Shown: positions 1 to 11,690, counted from the stretch's first letter. The stretch: DNA of 33,800 nt from Chromera velia (GCA_018398765.1 JAHBMJ010000042.1:25001-58800); one strand, 5' to 3'. Translations and numbers: made by a program. Notes: generated from the letters alone by a model not told the origin.

Positions 1-153
1 GCATATCTAGCTGCATGCAAGAGCCCACCCACCCAGCCCGTCTCTCTGCATGGCGGCTGAGGTCTGGTTGAGATCACCCGTCCATGCATCCCTGTGATCT
101 CTCGATCTTCTGTGCTTGCACTGCTTCTTTCCCTGCCTGCCTGTGATAGAGAC

Positions 154-3100
154 ATGGAGTCCGGCAAAGAGTTCCCATCTTTTGTTTCTCCCGCTGTTAC
201 TCCCGCCCTCGATCGCCCCTGCGACGGCTACTTGTGGAAGTTAGGGGATGGTTTCTTCAACAATTACTGGAGCGAGAGGTACGTGGTGGTGTTCGCTGGT
301 TTCCTCTTTTACTTCGACAGCATTCACGACGAGAACGCGAAGGTTACAATCAACCTCCAACAGGCAGAGATTGAGTGGATTGGAGCCCACAGGGGAAGGG
401 GGAACGTATTCCTCCTCAAGTCCCCCCACCACTCCAGAGAAGTGCACCTAGCGTCAGTCACTGAGGCAGCCAGTCAGGGCATGCAGAAGTCAGTGTGTGG
501 GTGCTGGAGAATGGAGTCGACAGAAGAATGTGCGTGTCCCTGGATAAGTGGGCAAGTGAGAGGGTACAGAGCCATGGGGAAGAAAGATTCGTTTGCTCGC
601 GCCGTCTCCTGTTTGCCTGGGGTCCTGAAATGCGTCTGTATGGTCTCCCGTGCATCGATGTGGATGGAAAATTACTCTGAACGATTTTTCACTCCGTCTA
701 CCATCCTCTAAGTGCCCTCTCGCTCTCCTTTCTCTGCAGCTTAGATTGTTTCCCGTCTCCTACTTCCTTGCTGGTTGCCGTCGATCTCATCGCGCGCACT
801 TTTCTTCCCTTTTTCGAAGAATCGAACGCTTTCATGCCCTGTAAATTCTCTCTCTGTCTACTCTGTTTTTGTCTGTGCGCTCTCCTGCAGTGCGGAGACG
901 GAAGATTCGTCCCGACAATGGATCGATTTGATGCAAAGAGCCTCTGCAGCAGCCGCAGAGCCTGAGGCTTCCCCCAGTCCGCAAATGTCTCAGTCCGCCC
1001 TGTCGTCCCCCCACCGTCCTCTGTCAACCCTCGGCCCCCCCTCTTTATCCCTCGACTGGCTCTCTCAAAAAGCGTCACTCAGAGATACACAGCCGTTGCG
1101 TCGGTGGTCAACTCAGAAAACTTCCGGTTCTTCTCTGTCTCTAGCCTCTTCAGCCCTCTCAGTCGTTGAAGCTGCACCTGCAAGCACAGCTGTGACACCC
1201 CCAAATCAGGCAGACGACCCTGTCGCGCCTGCAGTTGCACGCGCAGCGCGTGACGTGGTGAGTCGCGCACAACGATTGATGGAGACAAAAACACGAGGGT
1301 GGATGGAGAGGAGAAATTCTTTCCGGGGTACAGGTCCGGGGTTGACCGACCCCTGGCCGCCCCCGTGCATCTCTCGCGAAATTGGTGAGGAAGCCGGGGT
1401 GCTCCATTGCGTTGCCTCGGGATACCTCGTCAATCCCTCTTTAGTCGGGAAGCCCTTGGGGGGTAAACCCCCTGAGGAAGGTTTGAGTCTTGTTGGTCGT
1501 ATGATGAGTTGCCTGGGGGGATTGGTGATTTCTCTTGTATCGTTTTTGCTCCCCTGTGTGGCTGGGGTGGTTCTCTTTTTTTTAGTTGACGCGTGGATGG
1601 AGGAACACCCAGACCGAGATTGGGCAGCGTTGTGGCAGAAGTATAAACGGGTGGCGACCCAGTCCGGAGATTGGGCCGGGCCTCAGGGGGGTAGGTGGCC
1701 TAGGTGGAGGTCCATTTGTGGAATTCGGCTTCATACAGCATGGGGGGCATTGATAGAACATTTTGTTTCGTGGAGGTTTTCCTTTTCCGATTTGGGTACT
1801 CTGTTGGGTCTTGGTCTTTTGGTGTTGCTTGTGGCAGTGGGGCTATGGGGTTTGTTGCAGATTTTGTGTCCGTGCAGACGCAGGGGGAGGAGAGGGGAGT
1901 CTGCGCTTCCTAGAGAGAGGGGCGATCTGATGTCGTCAGGGGCAAGTGGAGCGGAAGTGCTTTTTGCCGCAACCGATGTCCAAGTGTCTGTTGCGCATTT
2001 GGCGTCGGTCGTTGCATCTTTGCAGAGACGAAAAGAGCTTCTGCTCGGACTTTTGTCGGTTGATAAAGCTTCTTTGGCAAGAGATAGCAGAGATGAAAGT
2101 GAAGAGAGGAGTGGTGTGACAAGGGAACGGAAACGAAGTCTGAGTGGAGAAGATGGAGAGGCAAAAACCGGGGTCGGGGTGTCTAAGAGAGTCTGGTCCC
2201 GAGACTTTGCAGTGGTGGATGTTGTGGAGAGACATGAGAGACGGCCACACGGAGGAGGCACGTCATTTGCCTCACCCCACCGTTTCACACGAGCGTACAG
2301 AAGGTTGACAATACGTGATCGTGAATCTGTTGATGGTGGGGGTTGTTTCTTTATTGTGTCTTTGCCTATGGAAATGGACACGGGGGGGATGAGAGGAGCA
2401 CCGGGAAGAGGGTCTGGGCATGGAGGGAGTCTGGGCAGCTCTCCTCGGAGACGGAGAAATAGAGGGGTGCATGGGGGTCCAGGGGGGTCGGTATTCTCTC
2501 TGGAGGGTGTTTGCCCGCTTCCTCTGACGAAGATCGCGACGCCCTCAGATGACAATCCGGTGGAGGTCTTTGTGTGCCAGAGCTCTCGGAGTGACCGCAC
2601 GGCATGTGAGTCGATCAGTGGGGGTGTTCATCGTCATGCATGGCTGTGATCGTGTTTCTGCAATGCCTGTTGATGTGCAGTCCTTGTCTGACTGCTTTCA
2701 TATGCTTAGAAAGAGACTTCGCGGTCAAGGACGGGAAGCACGCCCTTTTGAGAGAGAAAGAGACAAACTATCAGGAAGGTACACAGCCAGACAGCGCGAC
2801 AGACAGACGAATAGACAGACGAATAGATCTGCAGAGAAACACATGCGTCGATCGAACGATGGGGCAAAGGGACGAAAGCGGGGAGACGGGGCAACCAACA
2901 CATGTGAATCGAACGAAGCCATTGTGCTGTACTTGAAAATTTTACATCCTGTAGAACGCATCACTGTCGGTACCCTCATGCGCCTCCGAAGAGGAGGGGA
3001 ACGAGAACAGAAAGAACAAGTTGGGGGGGGGCTGCATGGCCTCTGTCATCTCCTCTTCTCCTCTCCTCTCTTCTCCTCTCTTCTCTTCTCCTCTCTTCTC

Positions 3101-6100
3101 CTCTCTTCTCTTCTCCTCTCTTCTCTTCTCTTCTCTTCCATTTTCCGTCTGTCTCCTGCTTACTCTCTCTCTCTCCGTGCGCATGCACATCATATATGCG
3201 CAGCTGAGCTCTGCTACATGGCGACCGGCACCTTTAGGGGAAGGGGGGGGCTGGGGGGGTCGGGGCTCTTCGTTGGCGGCGCGGGTAGCGGGGAGATGGG
3301 GGGCGTTGGGGCCTCCTTGCCTGCCTCCCTCGCGGCGTCCTTCGTCGCCATAAGAGCATTTGCAGAGGTCAGGCAGTCAGTCAGTCAGCCCGTATACCTG
3401 CGGGTGTAAATTGGCTCAGATGGAGGCATTCGATTTGGTTCCCTTTTTTTGTAGCGAAACTGACAGAAGCCTCTCTTTCTCCCCATGAACTGCAACACAG
3501 GGCCGTTCGTAAACCGCCGTCTATCCTCTTCTCCCTTTCCCTTTGCCGCCTGATAACAAGCAAGCGTCAATGTTCAGCCATTGCACCCCTTCCCTTAATT
3601 TCTTTCCGCAGAACTCCGAAGGATCCCCCTACTACGTCTCAAGTCTGGAGAGAGAGCACAGACCCCCCCACTCCGTCCTTCGACCCTCCTTATCTCGGAA
3701 GGACAGTCCCAGAAAGCTCCTCGTCGCACAACCCTCCAACAGCCCAGCCCTGGGAAGCCAGCTTTGGATCCTCCCAGGCACAGACAGAGGCTCAGCCCCA
3801 CCATCGGAGAGCCTCACCGCGCCATCCCCCGCCGCCCATGCCGCCGCATGTGCAGCTGCCCCGTCAGTGGAAGTAAACGAGGGGGGCGAGTCCAGTCGGA
3901 GTGATCCTTCGGGTAGGGGGGGCAGGGCCAGCGTGCTGAGGATAGAGAAGCGCAGGGGCTCTACAGGAAGATCCCCTTCCATGTGAGTGGGTGGGTGCGT
4001 TCTCCTTGCACAACGTCCATTTGCCATGCTCAGCTTCCCCTCTCGAGTCGCCGTTTCTTCCTTTCTTTCCTTTCCTTTGTGCACAATGTCCACCTTCTAT
4101 GCTCAGCTTCTCCTCTCGAGCGGCTCTCCTTGTATGCCTGTCTTTCCTGGCTTGTCTGGCTGCGCGTCTGCGGACTCACCTTGCTTCTGTCACTGACGAT
4201 GCTCTTCTTCCCTCTCTTGAGTGCGTGTACTGACTGGACGACTGAATGACTGACTTACACTCCTTTCCCCTTATGAGATCATTGTTGGAGTTCCTCTCGG
4301 CTGTCTCCATCAAACAATCCATCCACTGTTTTTTTCCTTTCCTTTCCTTTCCTTGATTGTTATTCTCACCTTCTGCCCCTTCGATCCCTCCCGCCCCCTC
4401 TGTTTCCTCCCTCCCTCCCTTCAGGCTGGGTGTGGATCATCATCTGACATCTCAGGGCCCGTCTCGAGAGAGATCCCGGGGGCTCCTGTCGTCTTCCCAA
4501 GCCTTGGCAGAGGGGGGGGATCTCGAGTGGCCCCTCCACGGGTTTGAGAGGGTGTCGCACTATGGAGGCCTGAAGCTGATCGACCAGGATCTTCTCGACA
4601 AGCAGAAGGGGGTCGCCTCAGACATGCTCAGACAGGCCGCCTCTCTGATTGCACAAGTACGTTCGTTCTGTAGAGAGAGCTGTACTTGGGTCGTTGGCTA
4701 AGCCTCGAGTTCTCTCTCCCAGTGACGTTGTTCTTTTTCTCTGTAGTGGAGTACAAGGAGATCAAAGAAAGATGGAAGGAAGGAAGAACGACTGATCGAA
4801 CTGATCGACCCGTCGCTTGGTTTCTTTCACCTGCTTTCTCTCTTTGGTTTCTTTCACCTGCTTTCTCTCTTGAAGTCTGCTCTGCTTGCGACTGAAGGTA
4901 ACTGGGGGCTCCTTTTTTTTTGCTTGTCTGCTTTTCGCGAGTGAGTTGATTTGAGCCTTTTCGTGTCCCCTCACTCACTCACTGAATACATACAGGCCCG
5001 TCCGTTGACCCAAATCAGCCTGCCTGTGAGGGTGTTCGAAGGGCGCAGTCTCCTCCAGAGGGTTGCGGATCTCTGGGGATTCGGGCCTGCATTCCTTCCT
5101 CTGGCTGCAAGGTACACAGATACAGACCCGCTGGAAAGAGCAAAGCTGTGTCTCTGCTTCCTGCTCGCAGGCCTGCACAAAGGTCAGTCGGTCCTGCAAA
5201 CTCGAAGAGACGAACAAGCTTTAAGGGTTAGATTTTACGCGATGGAAGGAAGGAAGCAAGGAAGCAAGGAAGGAAGGAAGGAAGGAAGGAAGCCGGAAGA
5301 GGCTTGACAGCAGGCTGTTTTTTTATTCTGTTCTGCTTTTGCTTTCTGCTCCGTTTTGTTCTGTTTGCTTCAAATTCTTTGAAAAAGAAAGAGAGGGAGG
5401 GAGAGGAAGAGAGAGAAACAAAGTCCTTGCTGCAGTGCGAACATTTTTTGGTTCTTCTCCGCTTACATCTTGCTGCAAAAACAGGACAAGGAGGCTTCTG
5501 CTGTCGCTCCTTCTGATTGTTGTAAGGCTCTAGAGGTGATTACACGATCCTGTGTGAGTCCTTCCATGCAGGCACTCAACAGCTGAAGCCCTTCAACCCC
5601 CTCCTAGGCGAAACATTCCAAGGAACGTGGAGCGATGGGACAAAGGTCTGTCTGGAGCACACACGGCATCACCCACCTGTGTGCCATTTTCAGGTGGACA
5701 GCCCTAGAGGGGGATATCAAATGGATGGTCACTACAAGCTCTTGATGAAACTAGGCACAAATGCGGGCCTCGGATTTCAGGAGGGTCCGACGAAAATTCG
5801 TTTTCGTGATGGGGCAACTGTGACTTTGACGTGGCCAGCCATGAGGCTTTCCGGCATTTTGTACGGCTCTCGGATATTTGAATGGGTAGGGGAGGCGACG
5901 GTCACGGACGAGAAAAATGGGATTTTTGGGTCAGTGCGATTTGGGGAGACCACGGCGGACGGCAAGGGCGGAGGGAGCGTGTTTTCCCCGCCTGCCCTCC
6001 CTTCAGAAGAAATCAGGGGGAAAGTGGAAGACTCCAAAAACGGCACGAGCTCTCAACTCACTGGCAGTTGGCTCGACCTGGTCGAGTTCGACGGACAGAA

Positions 6101-6936
6101 GTCAGTCGAGTCTTCAAAGACATGAATGAAAGAAACGAGGGGGAAGAGGGGATGTGTACCTCGAGGAAGGGACGTCTGAGGCAGAAATGGAAGGCTGCGG
6201 GTATTCACGGAGGGATCGTTCTATTCGGTTTAATTTATATTGCTGGACAACAACTGTGTCTACACCCTACTTGATCCTTTCGCCATTCCTCCGACTCCGT
6301 GCCTCTTACAGGCCTGCGGGTCTGTCAGAAAGCCAGCAGGATTCCATGTGTGCGAGGACACTTGGCACTGTTGCGTAGGTGCATCCTCCTCTCTGTGATG
6401 GCTTTTTTAGGTTTGTACCTTTTAATTTTTCTTCCAATTTGAGTGCATGTGTATCCATGCTCATCTGCCAACGCACGGGGTCTCGGATCTGTCTTGGTCA
6501 TCTCCTGATTGCGTGCGCACTTTCTTTCAGATACTGGGGGATTTATGACAGCGGGTTCGAGGAGGCTGTGCCTGTCTCTGCTGCCGAGAGTCTGCCCTCT
6601 GATTGCAGGTGGGAAGGAGACGTCTTTCTTTTCTTTTACATTCTCTCCTGTGCTTCCTTTTGTTCCTTCTCAGAGGGATTGTTTGTTTGCTGCTGATTTT
6701 TGCTCGAATCAAATTTCCGGCTGCTCCTCTTCGTTTCTTTTTTCGCTGTTGTTCTTCTCTTTCATTCCCTCCCTTTCCGTTTCTTTCTTTCTTTCTTTCT
6801 TTCGTTCTTTCTTTCGTTCGTTCGTTCGTTCGTTCGTTCTGTCTGTCTGTCTTTCTTTCTTGCTTTGTTGCTTTCTTGCTTTGTTGCTTTCTTGCTTTGT
6901 TGCTTTCTTGCTTTCTTGCTTTCTTTCTTTCTTTTT

Positions 6937-6967
<31 letters not shown>

Positions 6968-7754
6968 GTTTTTCTCTTTTTCTTTCTTTGTTTCTTTCGT
7001 TCGTTCGTTCTTTCATTCTTTCTTTTTTTTCTTTTGTGGTCTGGATGAACGTTCCTCTCCCTTCTTGTGTGGTCAGATGGCGACCTGATATCTTCTTTCT
7101 TCGGAACGGCGACCTGGACCTGTCTCAAAAGTGGAAACACTGGGTTGAGGACAGACAGAGGGAAGACAGGTAGGTATGTCGGCCCGTACCTATGTCGCCC
7201 ATCTTCAAAAATCTTGCTCACAGTGTCTGACCATGTGAACCGTTGAGCTTTTCGACGCTGCCCTGGACTCTCTTACTTTCGTGAAGGAAGAGTCGGTGTG
7301 CCTGTGTGCAAGGACCTTTGTCTTTCATTTCGTATTGTCGGATTGCCCTGGACCGATTTCGCCGAGAAGAGAAAAAAGAGAACGGACCTCGTTCCCTGCC
7401 CTCATTTCAGCACGACACTATGTTTGTCGATCCTTTGTCACTCGCACGCTGGATGCTTCTCCAGTAAGAGTTTGTTTTTCTGCCTTTATTTATTACAATG
7501 TCTCATCTTCGACTTCAGAAGCATGAAGGACTCTCTGCCTTCCGCTCTCTTCCCTTCAGGGCGGTGGTTTGCTCAGCATGACTTCATGCAAGAGGTAGAG
7601 CTGACATGTGTCCTTCCAAATTTCAAAATGGTCCTCGATTGTTTTACACACGCAGTCTTTCTTTCTTTCTTTCTTTCATTCATTCATTCTTTTCTTCTTT
7701 CCTTCCTTCCTTCCTTCTTTCATTCATCCATCTGTCTCTCTCTCTCTCCCTCCC

Positions 7755-7825
<71 letters not shown>

Positions 7826-7958
7826 CGGTGTCGGTTCGATGTCGCTGCAGGAGCCTCCGGGCCACCAACGCAAAACTGGAAGGCTCTGGATGAAAACAGA
7901 AACAATTTTAACCATGTGGTGCCAGGTACTCGTAATTCTCGACCTACCTTGCCATTGA
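154..7958 (+). CDS. Oxysterol-binding-protein-related protein (PH - two TM - ORD), 11 exons
   Basis: Predicted lipid transfer protein of about 1283 aa, probably moving sterol or PI4P at membrane contact sites. Exons: 154-452, 891-2605, 3204-3367, 3612-3982, 4425-4656, 4996-5182, 5572-6100, 6531-6608, 7077-7169, 7519-7594, 7851-7958. All phases agree, all acceptors are CAG, and the total is 3852 nt. A PH domain lies at about residues 24-116, with its final helix (QWIDLMQ) in exon 2. Two hydrophobic segments lie at about 308-333 and 401-425. A possible START-like stretch spans about 530-726. The ORD begins near 930 (ISLPVRVFEGRSLLQR), then KPFNPLLGE at 995-1003, the OSBP signature LEHTRHHPP with HHPP at 1022-1025 (bases 5667-5678), and LPSDCRWRPD at the exon 8/9 junction. 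The start is the first ATG in frame before the PH domain. The family call is firm. The last exon (no typical ORP ending) and the exact start are less sure. Confidence 0.9.
3046..3137 (+). repeat. (CTCTT)n pyrimidine microsatellite in intron 2 of the ORP gene
   Basis: Imperfect tandem CTCTT/CTTCT units on the coding strand. The tract lies within intron 2, about 65 bases before the CAG acceptor at 3201-3203. Confidence 0.9.
5241..5292 (+). repeat. (GGAA)n microsatellite in intron 6 of the ORP gene
   Basis: Tandem GGAA/GCAA units just downstream of the exon 6 donor at 5183. It is purine-rich on the coding strand, unlike the pyrimidine tracts in other introns of this gene. Confidence 0.85.
6776..7035 (+). 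repeat. (CTTT)n / (CGTT)n pyrimidine microsatellite in intron 8 of the ORP gene
   Basis: About 260 bases of CTTT units with CGTT, CTGT and GCTTTGTT variants. The tract ends about 40 bases before the acceptor at 7075-7076. Open frames across it give only Phe/Ser/Leu repeats and are not genes. Confidence 0.9.
7656..7822 (+). repeat. Compound (CTTT)n-(CATT)n-(CT)n-(GT)n microsatellite in intron 10 of the ORP gene
   Basis: Consecutive CTTT, CATT, CCTT, CT and TG tracts. They end about 28 bases before the acceptor at 7849-7850. Confidence 0.9.
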
Positions 7959-8729
7959 ACTTGTCAAAATCCTTTTGCACATGTCCCCGTTATCTGCACA
8001 GTGGCCATCTTGCTCATTGGGAATCCCAGATATTATTAGAACGCAGAAGTTAGAAGTCATGGTGGTAGTAATCCGCTGAGATGATAGTATGTACAGGGTG
8101 ATGAATAGAGTCAGAACAAAATAAAAAATGAGAGTACCATAAATTTTAAATAATCATACTTGATTCACCATTGATTTGATTTGATTGATTTGAGTTGGAT
8201 AAAGCCGGCGAGCCGCCTCTAGAGTTGTATGGCGACTTACAGTTTTTGTTTGAAATGATTGTTGTTTCACAATTAATATTAAAGATCGAACATGTCATAA
8301 TTTTTTACTAATTTATTGTATGATTGATTGATTATAATGTTCTGTAGATTGTTCTGCACCTAATTATGTAGCAGGTATAACAATTTATTACTAGAAGTGA
8401 TGTGCACTGGCTTATATTGAGTTATACTGAAAGGAGTGTTCATTTAACTAGACAGAGTCTCTGAGAAAAAATGTATCATGCAGGATTGAATAAAAAAATG
8501 GAAATTTGAGAAGACGGCGAGAACCAACGTGCCAGGCCTCATTGCACCGCGGTCCGCGGGCCGGCCAGCCAGCAGCTCTGTCACAGTGACGATCGAATAA
8601 TGCTTTCAACATTGTCATTGCTTTGTGTATAGGATCTTTTTTTTTTTGAGACAGTTTTAATATTACTTTGGCACCAATGCACCAGCGCCAGCGCCAGCGC
8701 CGCGCCGCGAATGATGGAAGAATTGCGCG
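7959..8729. other. Intergenic AT-rich spacer, no gene seen
   Basis: Downstream of the ORP stop the sequence is AT-rich with stops in every frame. It holds short GATT repeats near 8172-8190 and 8320-8333, a GC-rich patch near 8547-8570 and a GCCAGC repeat at about 8684-8705. An AATAAA-like string near 8120 could be a polyadenylation signal, but this is weak. Confidence 0.6.
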
Positions 8730-9751
8730 CAGTGTTGTTAAGTCTCGGTACTTTCGGTACTTTGGTACCAGAGGGGGGGTTGGTATCGGATTTCGGATCG
8801 GATCTTTCGGTACCGACCTAAATGACTCTCAAACTTAAAAATCACATGTAGTCTGATGTTACAATATCATTTAAACATACTTCATAAAACAAAATAAATA
8901 AAATACAATGATAAATTAAAATTAAGAAAGTCTTTTCTAGCTTTTTTGATTGTTCCACGACTTCTGTCTTCTAGAACGGTCTATGGATTGAGACATAAAA
9001 CCCATGTGTAAAACTGTTTGCTTGCATGAATTGAGGATGCACAGGAGACACTGCACAGGAGACATTTCGCCTCAGATGGCGAAAGGAGCTTAAAATACTG
9101 ATAAAGAGGCGACGGCGGCATTGCTGCACCTCCACTGCCTGGCGGTGGAGACTGATATCCACCTCTTGCACAATAAAAGAGGAAGAAATCTAAAGAAAGT
9201 CCAAACAAAGAGGTAACTTTCAGATTTTTCTAAATGGAATTTAAGCAAAAGTCGGGACTTGCACACAAATCTCCCTGACCAGTGTTGATCACTGTTGGAG
9301 GAGAGAGATTAATTGAAGGATGGGAACAATATAAAAAGAGACTCAGACCAGCACTCTTGTTTTTTTTGTGGCGGTGCACGTGTGCAACCTCAAAATTCAT
9401 GTAAAGAGACGGTGATGCTTCAGATGGCAGTTCTGCATCCATGTGACGATAGTACGCGAGATACACATAATGCGCAGCCCAGGGCCTGCACGCCGCAGCC
9501 CATACAGGCGCGCAACCCCCCCTCACACTTCAAATTAGACATTAAAAGTTTATGCTAGTCATCTTTAAGCATTCCAGTGTCCTAATGGCATATATTAAAC
9601 AATCTGTAAAGAGTTCTAAAAACCTGTTTAGAATATGTAAAAAAGCTGGTACCGAAAATACCAAAAAGGTACCGAAAGTACCGAAAAATTTCGGATCGGG
9701 GGGTCGGTATCAGATTTCGGTACTTAGGTTTGTTGGGATTTAACAACTCTG
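8730..9751. mobile_element. hAT-like non-autonomous DNA transposon (MITE-like), 1022 bp
   Basis: The ends are imperfect 13-bp terminal inverted repeats: CAGTGTTGTTAAG at 8730-8742, and the reverse complement of CAGAGTTGTTAAA at 9739-9751. They match at 11 of 13 positions. They are flanked by candidate 8-bp target duplications, ATTGCGCG (8722-8729) and ATTGCACA (9752-9759), which differ only by two G/A changes at CpG sites. An 8-bp duplication and CAG(T/A)G ends are typical of hAT elements. Clusters of CGGTAC/GGTACC and TTCGGATCGG lie inside both ends (8744-8815 and 9645-9725). No transposase frame is present, so it would depend on an enzyme made elsewhere. Confidence 0.7.
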
Positions 9752-9830
9752 ATTGCACATGATTGGAGTGAAAGTACACATTTTTAAATTGCGTTTTTTT
9801 GTTTCATATCATATGCACAATTCAGAGACC

Positions 9831-10240
9831 TATACCAAGCGTAACTCAATTTGGCACGATTACGATTGTGATTGCAAATGTGAAAAATATTTTTATCGTG
9901 CAAACAGTCTTTTAAGACTTGCGATATGTTTCTGATAATATTTGTAAAGTCTGTACAAATTTTCAAGTTCATACGCGCCACCGATTACGTTTGCGAAAAA
10001 TATGAAAATTTAAAGTCAGGATTCGTTTTCCGGGGCCGCCCGACTTTGAATTTTCATATTTTTTGCAAACGTAATCGGTCACGCGTACAAACTTGAAAAT
10101 TTGTACAAACTTTACAAATATTATCAGAAACATGTTGCAAGTCTGAAAAAACTGTTTCCACACTAAAAATATTTTTCATATTTGCAATCGCAAACGTAAT
10201 TGGCTGTATGGGTTTGCTAAATTGAGTTGCGCTTAGTATA
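9831..10240. repeat. Long fold-back inverted repeat
   Basis: Arms of about 190-200 bases (about 9831-10020 and 10041-10240) are reverse complements over nearly their whole length with scattered mismatches and one small gap. They share blocks such as TTTCTGATAATATTTGTAAAG and CCGATTACGTTTGC. The loop is about 20 bases and GC-rich. It could be a fold-back transposon or a palindromic MITE. No coding capacity is seen. Confidence 0.85.
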
Positions 10241-10557
10241 TAGCTGCGTACGTATAATATGATGAGGAACGTCTTGTGCATAGTCGGATTCACTCAGAAT
10301 GCTGACCATTTTTGGTAGCTCTCATTTGATGTAGACTTCACAAAATCTGATACTGAAGGTTGTATCTGAGGCACTCTACTTGAGCATACAGCGTCATCGC
10401 GTTGTTTTACTTTTAACTGTTGCAACAGCTTCTTTGCAAGAGCTTCTTTGCATTCCAAAATCCAAACGTTCTCACATATCTATATATATTTCTCTCCGCT
10501 AGCATTTTCTCACACGCAATCAGCTTGCAGAAGACAGTAGCAGAAAATTTCTACACA

Positions 10558-11370
10558 ATGCAGTCTCCATTGTACTTGGCCATCGGTAGAGTCTTTCCGA
10601 TCAATTTTGAGGGGAAAATGGAACTAAGAGGCATAAAGTACGACGAACACACTGACACATCCCGGTACGTATTGCAACATTTCACAGGGGACTGGCAAGG
10701 GAAGCCAGAGTACTCCTTTTGGGTGGTACGCTGGACTGCTAAGCAGGTCTTCAGAAAGGTCAAACCGGCTTTTCGGGGATGAGTGCAGTGGCTTTGCCGG
10801 ACCTGTTCTCCTCAAGGCTTCATGCCCACAGCCAACGATGTCCCCGAAGCCAATCACATCGAACAGCAACAGACTGCAAGTGCATGTGAGATCTGTCCTG
10901 CAGTACAGGCAGTAGAGCAGAAGCAGAAGGAGGAAGAGGAGAGTCGGGTGGCAGAGATGCACTCTCTTACTCGCAGTTGTGTCGCTCGTGTAACACAGGT
11001 GGCAGTACAGGCAGCAGAGCAGAAGCAGAAGGAGGAGGGCGAGAGCCGGGTGGCAGAGATGCGTACTCCATACATCCTAACACCCAGGCAGAAGGAGGGT
11101 ACGCCTCCAGGCTTGGCGGAGCTTAGGAAAAAGACCTCTGCAATTAATACCCATGTCACCTCTGCCCTGACAGTTTCAGGTTCCTCTCAGACCCGAGGAA
11201 CGATTAACGGTCCTCTGCCTGTCCGTGAGACGTTGCCAAAGAATTGTCAAAATGGTTTCCACTTCCGCTGGGGCGGCGTTGGCAAATTCTTCCGTCAGGT
11301 TTCTTGCCGCCTCTCCTGTGGTCTCTGTTTGTGGGGCTCCCCTGTTCTTGAGGATGACAGCGGTCAGTGA
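10558..11370 (+). pseudogene. Unrecognised reading frame broken by one in-frame TGA
   Basis: I do not recognise this protein. One frame stays open from before the ATG at 10558 to 11370, except for TGA at 10780-10782. The first part (to 10779) has SPLYLAIGRVFPINFEG and FWVVRWTAKQVF. The second part has a Gln/Glu/Lys-rich duplicated block (10901-10960 and 11003-11062) and then a Cys-rich end. Coding-like composition on both sides of a single stop suggests a recently broken gene, perhaps part of a mobile element. The start is uncertain. Confidence 0.4.
10901..11062 (+). repeat. Two 60-bp direct repeats, 102 bp apart
   Basis: Copies at 10901-10960 and 11003-11062 differ at a few bases. The spacing is a multiple of three, so both encode nearly the same peptide (VEQKQKEEEESRVAEM versus AEQKQKEEGESRVAEM). 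This supports a past protein-coding role for the frame. Confidence 0.85.
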
Positions 11371-11465
11371 GTGATGCATGAGAGAAAGAGACTCTGCAGG
11401 TCTAACGGAAGCATGCATGGTAGCCTCAGCCTCTTGACAGATACCTGGCAATAGGTCACGAAATA

Positions 11466-11586
11466 TAAAGAGAGCAACGAGAGCGAGAGACAGAGAGAGA
11501 AAGAGAGAGTAAAAGAGAAGAGGAGAGAGAGAGAAAGAGAAAGCTAGAGAGAGAGAGAAAGAGAGAGAAAGAAAGAGAGAGAGAGA

Positions 11587-11620
<34 letters not shown>

Positions 11621-11690
11621 GAGAGGGAGCGAGAGAAAGATAGAGAGAGAGACAGAGACAGAGACAAAGAGAGACAGAGAGAGCAAGCGA
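11466..11690 (+). repeat. (GA)n / (GAGAA)n microsatellite
   Basis: About 225 bases of purine repeat in the intergenic region. The long minus-strand Ser/Leu-rich open frame over it comes from the repeat and is not a gene. Confidence 0.9.

Noticed and set aside
1731-2600. Long minus-strand open frame of 289 codons
   Set aside because: It is antisense to ORP exon 2, which has PH and membrane sequence joined in frame to the ORD. The antisense peptide has no recognisable feature.
6509-7221. Long Phe/Ser/Leu-rich (plus) and Lys/Glu-rich (minus) open frames
   Set aside because: They are produced by the CTTT microsatellite in ORP intron 8.
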